Source of the DNA: DSFT01 sp032249175
GTDB taxonomy: Bacteria; Hydrothermota; Hydrothermia; LBFQ01; DSFT01
Assembly (NCBI GenBank): GCA_032249175.1
Contig: JAVVGK010000109.1
Span: forward strand, 1 to 5,545
Length of the DNA: 5,545 bases
Direction: 5' to 3'
Notes under the pieces: generated by a model
Seen by the model: only the letters and a program-made list of their open reading frames with translations
Database searches by the model: none
What the model was told of the DNA's origin: nothing
Part shown: positions 1 to 5,545 of the stretch, piece after piece
Layout: each line of letters begins with the position of its first letter
Numbering within the stretch: position 1 is the stretch's first letter
Program-made: the position numbers and the translations under genes

Positions 1-678
1 AGTGTTAATGGATGGATTAGTGAGGATAGAGCATATAATATCACTTTTGATTATGATGGAAATTATCTTATTAGCGGACTTATAATAGCGAGTTCTAATT
101 CTTCATATCCAATAGTTTTGAAAGTAGATAGGGAAAATGGAAATTTAATTTGGGCAAGGGTTTGGAATACACCACCACCAAATACAACTTCAAATGAAGC
201 AAGAGGAATAATACCTATTGGGCAAGGAAAATTTTATTTATTAACATTTCTTGGAGGGTTTGGAGGATTTGCTGTTATTAGAGAGGATACAGCTTCACCT
301 ATTCAATGCACACAAAACATAAATTTTAATGTTTCAAGTTTAGGAACTTCAATTGATAATTTTACACTACAGGTTTATAATGATACGCTTGAAGGAAATT
401 CTTTTCCATTATCTTATATCTATACAAGTGCTTTTTTGACAGAAGGTTGCTCAATTTCTTCAAACTACGAATTTAATAAATCCTGCCTCTTCAAAGTAAG
501 CTCAAATAAGGGTTATATTCACATTGAATTAAATAAAAGGGAAAAAGTGTCAATTTATGATATTTCAGGAAAGGCTATTTATAATGAATTTTTTGAAGGT
601 AAAAGAAAAGTCAAAGTTAAAGAAGGTGTTTATGTTGTAAGAATTGGAAAGGAAAATGTTAAAGTTGTTGTAAAGTGA
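1..678 (+). CDS. Partial secreted beta-propeller-like protein with T9SS C-terminal sorting domain (5' end outside window)
   Basis: The frame is open from the first base of the window to a TGA stop, giving 225 residues. The start is missing. A TTG at 118 is in frame but sits inside a propeller-like strand pattern, so it is not the start. Residues about 12-52 (YNITFDYDGNYLISG, then LKVDRENGNLIWARVW) match the 'D-x-x-GN-x-x-W' blade pattern of extracellular beta-propeller proteins. Residues 68-95 look like the next blade. Residues about 183-225 (VSIYDISGKAIYNE... EGVYVVRIG... VKVVVK) have the layout of a type IX secretion C-terminal sorting domain: a strand, 'YDxxGK', 'GVYVVRI' and a Val/Lys-rich end. 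The protein is therefore probably exported and surface-anchored or released. The specific function is unknown. The visible part has three cysteines (C103, C150, C162). It converges with the Asp-box gene, which carries a diverged version of the same tail. I am confident in the coding call and sorting domain, less so in the propeller. Confidence 0.87.
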   Translation, partial: SVNGWISEDRAYNITFDYDGNYLISGLIIASSNSSYPIVLKVDRENGNLIWARVWNTPPPNTTSNEARGIIPIGQGKFYLLTFLGGFGGFAVIREDTASPIQCTQNINFNVSSLGTSIDNFTLQVYNDTLEGNSFPLSYIYTSAFLTEGCSISSNYEFNKSCLFKVSSNKGYIHIELNKREKVSIYDISGKAIYNEFFEGKRKVKVKEGVYVVRIGKENVKVVVK

Positions 679-1058
679 TTTATAAATTTATTGGCTTTAA
701 AAAACCATAGTATTCATATGAAAAATTTTTTCACTTTTTAGGCTTTGGAAATGGGATTCTTTTCCTTAAAATAAACTCTAAAAATTTGTCACTTTTTTTC
801 CTACATTTTGTCTCTTTAATCACAATGAAATAGAAACTCTTTTTTCCTCTGAAGCCAGAGATAGATAAATATAAGTTTTATTTACCAAGATTTAAATTTT
901 AAAGACGTTGAAATTATGCCCTGTATAGTAATTCTAAAAATATAATTATTTGTATATTTTTCTTACCTGCCCTAAAATAAAGCCTACCGCTTATAAATCA
1001 CACCATTAAATCAATAGTTTCAAAAAATTTTTTATAACTTGTTGAAGGCATACCCTTT
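679..1058. other. 380-bp convergent intergenic region: diverged repeat copy and decayed-looking sequence, no convincing gene
   Basis: This is the space between two converging stop codons. It contains a repeat copy whose core is 929-999, described separately. It also contains a minus-strand frame (680-877) that reads like protein but has no start and an in-frame TGA. There is a small perfect stem-loop at 847-860 (CTCTG-AAGC-CAGAG, 5-bp stem). That stem-loop is not followed by a T-run on either strand, so I do not call it a terminator. Just past the Asp-box stop, on the minus strand, is a weak hairpin (AAGG...CCTT) and, further on, a self-complementary A6T6 tract at 1022-1033. A convergent pair should have termination somewhere here, but I cannot place it. 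Confidence 0.6.
929..999 (-). repeat. Diverged copy A of a short dispersed repeat
   Basis: Read on the minus strand, this segment aligns with 2441-2510 in the same orientation. By eye roughly three quarters of positions are identical with a few 1-2 base gaps. Shared blocks are GGCTT, a G-rich stretch (GGGCAGG here, GGGTGGG in copy B), AAATAAT and TTTTAGAATTA. The centre has an imperfect palindrome at 980-992 (AAGC-CTACC-GCTT), which is perfect in copy B (AAGCC-TTC-GGCTT). Weaker similarity continues on both sides, perhaps out to 901 and 1024, where AAATTTT occurs at 894-900 and 1025-1031. Such flanks are cheap in AT-rich DNA, so the outer limits are uncertain. The copy lies just downstream of the Asp-box gene and has stops in the frame that copy B leaves open. 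Confidence 0.55.
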
Positions 1059-2540
1059 CTACTTCACCACTAAAACTTTATTTACACTTTTTGATTTTAA
1101 AATATAAATACCACTTTTTAATTTTTTATTTTTGTGGTAAAAACCTAAAAAACGACCATCAATAGAATAAACTTTATAGTTTTCATCTTTTACTTCGTAT
1201 AAATTACTAAATTGTGTTTTAGTGAAGTAAATTTTTGCGCCTTCATTATTCCTAAAATCATTTCCCCAAGCAGTATAAAGATAACCATTATCAACTACGA
1301 AGCCCAAGTAATCATGACCACTAGGATTTTCCGAAAATCCATAATTTGTGGAACTTACCCTACTTATGCTTGACCAAGTTTGCCCCCAATCACTTGAATG
1401 TGTCCAAAATGTAGCCCATTCCTTAATTGGACCAATAAATGGACAACTGCTAATAGTGTTTCCAGTAATAGATTGAAAAATAATATAAAGATGATTATTA
1501 AAACTTGCTATAATTGGCAAAACTGATTGCTGATTATAAACACTATAATAATTGAAATTATTATTTTGCCAAGTTAAAACTTTTAAAAAACAATTATCAT
1601 CTAAATAAGCAATAGCACACTTGTTATTATAACAAGTAATATGATTTGAGATTTTAGTAGGTCTTTTAAAATCAGAGCAAATTGTGGATGAATAATTAAA
1701 ATGAACTGCTCCTAAATCGGTAAAACTTTGACCATCTGAGGATTTTAAAATACCAAAACCAATTTTATTACTTTGTGAAAAATCATTATAAGAAATAAAC
1801 AAATTTCCAAATTTATCATCTGAAATATAAGCATAAGTTGATGGGACATTCAGAGCAAAAACATTACTAAAACTATTACCATTATTTGAACTTGAATATC
1901 CAACAATTCTTGGGTAGCCTGAAAACTTATCAGTTGTAAAAACCAAAATAATTTTATTATTGTAAATATAAATCCAGGGCTTATCTTTGAAGAACTGCCA
2001 ATTATCATTATCTAAAATTTTACAATTCCAATTAAGCTTTGAGTGGCAATTATTTGAGCAAGAGCAAAAATATATTTCACCATAAAGATTGTTATTATCA
2101 TCTCTACAATAAATTACGCCTGAATGAAAAAATATATTATTTTTTACAGCGACAACAGGGTCTCCAACATAACAGTAATTTGTCCAAAAAGTCATTTCAA
2201 AATCTCCTAAAAACGATTCTCCATTATCATAAGAAATTCTTATAACATTTTTGTAATTAAAGGCATTTTCATCCTCACTTATGAAACCAATAATGATATT
2301 ATTATTTTCCTTATCTAAGGATACTTCCTGATTTAGAAAGCAAGATGAAACTGGCCAATTTACGATGGATTTTTCAATTTCAAAAGGATAATCATTAAAG
2401 ATAAAAATTAACATAACTAAAATTTTAAAGCTTTGTCCAATAATTCTAAAATATAGATTATTTCTTATTTCTCCCACCCACCCAAAGATAAGCCTTCGGC
2501 TTAAAAATTCTATAATTTCCCTAAAATTTTCATAAGTCAT
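1059..2540 (-). CDS. Secreted Asp-box (BNR/sialidase-fold) repeat protein with T9SS C-terminal sorting domain; 5' end altered by a repeat insertion
   Basis: The open frame has 493 codons. Four Asp-box-like motifs (S-x-D-x-G-x-x-W/F) lie at S103-F110 (SYDNGESF), S217-F224 (SSNNGNSF), S267-F273 (SSDGQSF) and S382-W389 (SSDWGQTW). 'GDPVVAV' (126-132) and 'DYLGFVVDNGYLYTAW' (410-425) are typical of sialidase-fold propellers. I see no FRIP motif or clear arginine triad, so sialidase activity should not be assumed. Residues about 455-493 (YKVYSIDGRFLGF... SGIYILKS... VLVVK) form a type IX sorting domain. The protein has 12 cysteines, an even number and many for its size. The N-terminus is suspect: residues 1-41 are read mostly through a repeat (2427-2520). 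ATG 2540 has no Shine-Dalgarno. An internal ATG at 2414 (M43) would give 451 residues starting MLIFIFNDYPF. Without the insertion the gene would start at ATG 2533 as MKILVMLIFIF, a normal signal-peptide start. Coding is certain; the start is not. Confidence 0.85.
   Translation of the reverse strand: MTYENFREIIEFLSRRLIFGWVGEIRNNLYFRIIGQSFKILVMLIFIFNDYPFEIEKSIVNWPVSSCFLNQEVSLDKENNNIIIGFISEDENAFNYKNVIRISYDNGESFLGDFEMTFWTNYCYVGDPVVAVKNNIFFHSGVIYCRDDNNNLYGEIYFCSCSNNCHSKLNWNCKILDNDNWQFFKDKPWIYIYNNKIILVFTTDKFSGYPRIVGYSSSNNGNSFSNVFALNVPSTYAYISDDKFGNLFISYNDFSQSNKIGFGILKSSDGQSFTDLGAVHFNYSSTICSDFKRPTKISNHITCYNNKCAIAYLDDNCFLKVLTWQNNNFNYYSVYNQQSVLPIIASFNNHLYIIFQSITGNTISSCPFIGPIKEWATFWTHSSDWGQTWSSISRVSSTNYGFSENPSGHDYLGFVVDNGYLYTAWGNDFRNNEGAKIYFTKTQFSNLYEVKDENYKVYSIDGRFLGFYHKNKKLKSGIYILKSKSVNKVLVVK
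2417..2426. repeat. 10-bp direct repeat, gene-proximal copy (putative target-site duplication)
   Basis: CTAAAATTTT here is identical to 2521-2530. On the coding strand it reads AAAATTTTAG and encodes K-I-L plus the first base of the Val codon just before M43. The match ends exactly at both sides, with the neighbouring bases different. It abuts the end of the putative 94-bp insertion. Confidence 0.5.
2427..2520 (-). mobile_element. Putative 94-bp non-autonomous insertion (repeat copy B) inside the Asp-box gene 5' end
   Basis: The segment is similar to the intergenic copy at 929-999, which shows it is a repeated unit. It is bracketed by an exact 10-bp direct repeat. Deleting the segment plus one repeat copy (104 bp) fuses ATG 2533 in frame to codon 43 onward, giving MKILVMLIFIFNDYPF. 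Features inside it are a 6-bp perfect stem TAAGCC-GAA-GGCTTA (2489-2503) and the G-rich stretch GGGTGGGTGGG. I see no terminal inverted repeats of useful length and no coding capacity, so it is not a classic MITE by sequence. The class and mobilising enzyme are unknown. The alternative is that the 10-bp match is chance in AT-rich DNA and the repeat is an old fixed part of the gene. Confidence 0.5.
2521..2530. repeat. 10-bp direct repeat, distal copy (putative target-site duplication)
   Basis: This is identical to 2417-2426. On the coding strand it directly follows ATG 2533-2531, so the pre-insertion start reads ATG-AAA-ATT-TTA-G. In the present sequence that ATG runs into a stop after seven codons, inside the repeat. 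Confidence 0.5.
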
Positions 2541-2552
2541 TGATAGTTAATC

Positions 2553-2580
2553 ATTAAATAAAGTTTTAACTCAAATTCAA
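2553..2580 (-). promoter_or_regulatory. Candidate promoter for the Asp-box gene
   Basis: On the minus strand TTGAAT (2580-2575) is followed 16 bases later by TTTAAT (2558-2553), a 4/6 and 5/6 match to the sigma-70 -35 and -10 boxes. It overlaps the Nudix stop codon. Transcription would begin near 2546, only a few bases before ATG 2540 and ATG 2533, or about 130 bases before ATG 2414. AT-rich DNA yields such matches often, and read-through from the LeuRS-Nudix transcript is equally possible. Confidence 0.27.
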
Positions 2581-2999
2581 CTAAAAAATAACTTTTTAAT
2601 ATACTCATTTGCTTTTATTAAGACATTCTTATTATTTTCATAGCGAACGAATTTTAAAGCAGTTTGAAATTCAAACCATCCTCCTGCTAAATGCTCATCA
2701 CTTATACAAAACTTTTTATCTTTTGCTCTTGCTAAAAAAAGAATTAATTTCTTTCTTATTAACCTGCTATTGAAATAATAATTATAATAAATTTCCTCTC
2801 TAAAATCAAAAATTTCAATATCCTTAATTGAAGTCTCTTCAAAAAGCTCTCTTTTGGCACTTTCTATTTCACTTTCATTTTCTTCTATTTTTCCCTTTGG
2901 AAATCCCCAATATGAAGAGTGCTTTAATAGCAAATAATAGACTTTATTGTTTTCAATATAAAAAACGATAAATCCAGCAGAAATTTCATCAAAATTCAT
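2577..2999 (-). CDS. Nudix hydrolase, Ap4A hydrolase-like (bis(5'-nucleosyl)-tetraphosphatase type)
   Basis: The protein has 140 residues, a normal length for a single-domain Nudix enzyme. The Nudix box GX5EX7REUXEEXGU is present as G36, E42, R50-E51-L52 and E54-E55, ending T56-S57-I58. The usual Gly before the last hydrophobic residue is Ser57, and all metal-binding glutamates remain. The preceding 'YWGFPKGKIE' and the start 'EISAGFIVFYIENNKVYYLLLKH' are characteristic of asymmetric Ap4A hydrolases. So are the aromatic stretch YYNYYF (71-76) and the 'GGWFEFQTALKFVRYENNKNVLIKA' C-terminal part. These enzymes split Ap4A to ATP and AMP in the cytoplasm, using Mg2+. Other Nudix substrates cannot be excluded. 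ATG 2999 overlaps the LeuRS stop as ATGA and has no Shine-Dalgarno, so translation is probably coupled to LeuRS. The partnership is logical because aminoacyl-tRNA synthetases generate Ap4A. Confidence 0.9.
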   Translation of the reverse strand: MNFDEISAGFIVFYIENNKVYYLLLKHSSYWGFPKGKIEENESEIESAKRELFEETSIKDIEIFDFREEIYYNYYFNSRLIRKKLILFLARAKDKKFCISDEHLAGGWFEFQTALKFVRYENNKNVLIKANEYIKKLFFS

Positions 3000-5506
3000 T
3001 TTATAACAATACTTAGCATCTTATTTGGAACAAAAATTTTTTTAATAATTTGTTTATCTTTTAAATATCTTTCGTAAATTTCAGAATTTTTTAAAATTTC
3101 AAAGGCTTTTTCCTCATTAGCATCTATGGGAATTTTTATAACACCTCTTATTTTACCATTTATTTGAATAGGAACTTCAACTTCTTCTTCAATTATATAA
3201 CTTTCATCATAATTTGGAAACTCATTTTCAAAGACGGAATTTTCATAACCAAGTCTATGGTATATTTCTTCTGAAATGTGAGGAGCAAATGGAGCAAGCA
3301 AAATTGAGAATATCTTTAAGGCAAATTTATATTGAATGGTATTTTTTCTTTCATAATCTTCTAAAAAATTCAAAAACTCCATAAGTTTAGCAATAGCAGT
3401 ATTAAACTTAAATTTTGAAATCTCTTCTCTTATTTCTTTAATTTTCTTATGAACGAATGAAAGCAATTTTTTATCTTCAAAATTTTCATTAAACTCTAAA
3501 TTTTGATATAAGTTTAAAACTCTGTTTAAGAACTTTTTAGCACCAATTACAATAGCATTAGTCCATTCAAAATTTTGCTCAGGAGGAGCAGCAAATAATA
3601 TAGCAATTCTGGCAACATCTGAACCATTTTCCTCTAAGAATTTTGAAAGAGGAACAATATTTCCTCTTGATTTTGACATCATTTCAATTTTTTCTTCAAG
3701 CTCAGTACCTGTTTCTTTATGATAAAATTTTCCATTCTTCTCAATAACAAATTCTTCATCAACTGTTTTATAATTTGTAGGGTCCCAATAGAATTTTTTA
3801 AGGACAAGACCTTGTGTAAATAAGTTTTCAAAAGGCTCATCATAATTAACAATTCCCTCATCGTATAAAACTTTATATATAAATCTTGCGTATATCAAAT
3901 GTTTAGTAGCATGCTCAATTCCACCAATATATAAATCAACAGGCATAAATTTCCTTTCAAGCTCTTTATTAACAATTTCATTATCATTTTTAGGGTCTAT
4001 AAATCTTAAAAAGTACCAAGAAGAATCAACAAATGTATCCATAGTATCTGTTTCTCTTTTTGCTTTTCCTTTACATTTTGGGCAATTTGTCCAAACAAAA
4101 TTTATGTCATTTTCCAATGGTGAATAACCTCCAATAGGTTTCCAAACTTCAAGTTTTTCTGGTAATAAAACAGGCAATTCATTTTCTGGAATTTCAACAA
4201 TTCCACAATTATCACAATAAACAATAGGAATTGGGCATCCCCAATATCTTTGTCTTGATATTAGCCAATCTCTCAATCTATAAGTAATTGCCTTTTTACC
4301 TAATCCCAATTTTTCAAGTTTTTTAGTAATCTCAATAATAGCAGTCTTTGAATCTAAATTATTAAATTCATAACTATTTATCAAAATTCCGTATTCTTCA
4401 AATGCTTTTTCTTTTATAATATCTTCAACATTTCCATCTTTGGGTCTTATAACAGGCTTAATCTCTAAATTAAAAATTTTAGCAAATTCATAATCTCTTT
4501 GATCGTGAGCAGGAACACCCATTACAATACCTGTTCCATAATCATATAAAACATAATCTGCTACAAAAATAGGAATTTTTTCATTTGTTAAAGGATGAAT
4601 TGCATATTCATAAGTAAAAATTCCTGTCTTCTTTTTTTGAGTTTTCCTTTCAATTTCGCTTTTATTTAAGGCAGTTTTAATATAATTTTCAATTTCACTT
4701 TTATTTTTTGAATATCTTAAAATTTCATTTAAAATTGGATGCTCTGGTGCTATTGATATAAAACTAACCCCATAAATTGTATCTACTCTTGTTGTAAAAA
4801 CTTCTAAATAGTAATCTCTATATTTGAATTTTACAATTGTTCCTTCACTTTTACCTATCCAATTTTCTTGTTGCTTTATAACATTCTCTGGCCATTTACC
4901 TCTTAATTTATCTAAATCTTTAAGTAATCTTTCAGCATAATCAGTTATTTTAAAGAACCATTGCTCAAATTCTTTTTTTATAACAGGTCTCTTACATCTT
5001 TCACATTTACCATCTATTACTTGCTCATTAGCTAAAACGGTTTTACAATTTTCACAATAATGAACAAATTCTTTCTTTCTATATGCTAACTTTTTCTTAT
5101 AAAGCAGTAAAAATAACCACTGCGTCCATTTATAATAACTTGGCTCACAAGTAGCAATTTCTCTATCCCAATCATAACTAATTCCTGCCTTTTTAAGTGT
5201 ATTTCTAAAAATGTTTATATTTTTATATGTCCATTCTCTTGGATGAATATTATAATTTATTGCTGCGTTCTCAGCAGGAAGTCCGAATGCATCCCATCCC
5301 ATAGGATGTAAAACATCATAACCTTCCATAAATTTAATTCTTGCTACAACATCACCAATAGCATAGTTTTTCAAATGCCCCATATGTAAATCACCAGATG
5401 GATATGGAAACATTTCAAGAACATAAAATTTTTTCCTATCTCCTTTTACTTTAAATAGCTTTTTCTCATCCCAAAATTTTTGCCACTTTTCTTCTAATGC
5501 TTTCAT
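2996..5506 (-). CDS. leuS: Leucyl-tRNA synthetase
   Basis: This class I synthetase charges tRNA-Leu with leucine in the cytoplasm. Its 836 residues fit bacterial LeuRS. The order of domains is complete. It starts EEKWQKFW (5-12), followed by PYPSGDLHMGH with the HIGH-type signature HMGH (41-44) and HPMGWDAFGLPAENAA (67-82). A zinc-type Cys set comes next (C151, C154, C168, C171). The CP1 editing domain spans about 220-410, with the threonine-rich TTRVDTIYG (238-246) and GTGIVMGVPAHDQRDYEFA (324-342, editing Asp 335/338). After it come RDWLISRQRYWGCPIP (412-427) and a second Cys set (C431, C434, C475, C478). TDTMDTFVDSSWYFLRF (487-502) and YIGGIEHATKHLIYARF (526-542) follow. MSKSR (610-614) is the KMSKS loop with catalytic K612. 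The anticodon-binding region (about 640-760) includes APFAPHISEEIY, and the C-terminal domain contains QINGKIRGVI (781-790). The ATG at 5506 gives a normal N-terminus. The frame is open upstream to the window edge but has no start codon there. It is first in an operon with the Nudix gene. Confidence 0.98.
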   Translation of the reverse strand: MKALEEKWQKFWDEKKLFKVKGDRKKFYVLEMFPYPSGDLHMGHLKNYAIGDVVARIKFMEGYDVLHPMGWDAFGLPAENAAINYNIHPREWTYKNINIFRNTLKKAGISYDWDREIATCEPSYYKWTQWLFLLLYKKKLAYRKKEFVHYCENCKTVLANEQVIDGKCERCKRPVIKKEFEQWFFKITDYAERLLKDLDKLRGKWPENVIKQQENWIGKSEGTIVKFKYRDYYLEVFTTRVDTIYGVSFISIAPEHPILNEILRYSKNKSEIENYIKTALNKSEIERKTQKKKTGIFTYEYAIHPLTNEKIPIFVADYVLYDYGTGIVMGVPAHDQRDYEFAKIFNLEIKPVIRPKDGNVEDIIKEKAFEEYGILINSYEFNNLDSKTAIIEITKKLEKLGLGKKAITYRLRDWLISRQRYWGCPIPIVYCDNCGIVEIPENELPVLLPEKLEVWKPIGGYSPLENDINFVWTNCPKCKGKAKRETDTMDTFVDSSWYFLRFIDPKNDNEIVNKELERKFMPVDLYIGGIEHATKHLIYARFIYKVLYDEGIVNYDEPFENLFTQGLVLKKFYWDPTNYKTVDEEFVIEKNGKFYHKETGTELEEKIEMMSKSRGNIVPLSKFLEENGSDVARIAILFAAPPEQNFEWTNAIVIGAKKFLNRVLNLYQNLEFNENFEDKKLLSFVHKKIKEIREEISKFKFNTAIAKLMEFLNFLEDYERKNTIQYKFALKIFSILLAPFAPHISEEIYHRLGYENSVFENEFPNYDESYIIEEEVEVPIQINGKIRGVIKIPIDANEEKAFEILKNSEIYERYLKDKQIIKKIFVPNKMLSIVIK

Positions 5507-5519
5507 ATAGATTGAAAAT

Positions 5520-5525
5520 TTTATA
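5520..5525 (-). promoter_or_regulatory. Possible -10 box upstream of leuS
   Basis: TATAAA lies 13 bases before the LeuRS ATG on the minus strand. A -35 box at normal spacing would fall outside the window. A TTGTTA within view is only 13 bases upstream, which is too close. If this is a -10 element, the leader would be only about six bases. No T-box leader can be judged because only 39 bases precede the gene here. Confidence 0.18.
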
Positions 5526-5545
5526 GCAGTTATTTTTTTAACAAA

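Noticed and set aside
723..799. Two loosely similar segments (AAAAATTT..TCACTTTTT at about 721-739 and 780-799).
   Set aside because: They are short, low-complexity and AT-rich, and the similarity does not extend into flanking sequence.
814..837. Minus-strand sequence beginning GTTTCTATTTCATTG and ending ATTAAAG resembles some CRISPR repeats.
   Set aside because: It occurs once in the window, with no regularly spaced second copy.
847..860. Stem-loop CTCTG-AAGC-CAGAG as an intrinsic terminator between the convergent genes.
   Set aside because: The stem is only 5 bp and no T-run follows it on either strand.
2039..2245. 68-codon plus-strand open frame inside the Asp-box gene.
   Set aside because: It is antisense to a well-supported gene, with no family features or initiation signals.
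2471..2487. G-rich minus-strand stretch GGGTGGGTGGG as a G-quadruplex.
   Set aside because: Only three G3 tracts are present, a fourth is missing, and the stretch is not conserved in the other repeat copy.
3668..3682. LeuRS KMSKS signature reads M-MSKS (residue 609 Met instead of Lys).
   Set aside because: The first Lys of this motif is not conserved in LeuRS; for example the E. coli enzyme has TMSKS. The catalytic second Lys (K612) is present.
3679..3861. 60-codon minus-strand frame inside leuS.
   Set aside because: It is an out-of-frame shadow of LeuRS, which is unambiguous through this stretch.

Overview
The window is very AT-rich. It holds one partial and three complete genes, plus a short dispersed repeat present in two diverged copies. 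The proteins are rich in Lys, Ile, Glu and Asn. Two of them end in a T9SS (Por)-type C-terminal sorting domain, which points to a bacterium of the Bacteroidota/FCB sphere or one of the candidate phyla that carry such domains. The 836-residue LeuRS and strong A+T/Lys bias would fit a WOR-3/Hydrothermae-like, possibly thermophilic, lineage. That placement is inference, because no rRNA or marker set is visible. None of the three visible gene starts has a recognisable Shine-Dalgarno sequence.

Layout. Positions 1-678 (+) are the 3' end of a secreted beta-propeller-like protein with a C-terminal sorting domain. Positions 679-1058 carry no convincing gene; they hold one diverged repeat copy (core 929-999) and a protein-like but interrupted minus-strand reading frame (680-877). 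Positions 1059-2540 (-) encode a secreted Asp-box (BNR/sialidase-fold) protein, also with a sorting domain. Positions 2577-2999 (-) encode a Nudix hydrolase resembling Ap4A hydrolases, and 2996-5506 (-) encode leucyl-tRNA synthetase. LeuRS and Nudix overlap in ATGA and are surely co-transcribed. The Asp-box gene follows 36 bp later and may have its own promoter.

The most interesting observation is at the 5' end of the Asp-box gene. A 94-bp segment (2427-2520), similar to the intergenic copy at 929-999, is bracketed by an exact 10-bp direct repeat (CTAAAATTTT at 2417-2426 and 2521-2530). Removing the segment and one repeat copy joins an upstream ATG in frame to the rest of the gene. The restored protein begins MKILVMLIFIF, a plausible signal-peptide start. 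The simplest reading is that a small non-autonomous element landed in the fifth codon of a secreted-protein gene and made a target-site duplication. The present 493-codon frame would then read through the element by chance, adding 42 residues of repeat-derived N-terminus or forcing initiation at an internal ATG.

The gene pair LeuRS-Nudix makes biochemical sense: aminoacyl-tRNA synthetases produce Ap4A as a by-product, and Ap4A-type Nudix enzymes remove it. The two sorting-domain proteins are likely exported cargo of the same secretion system and are unrelated to the housekeeping pair.
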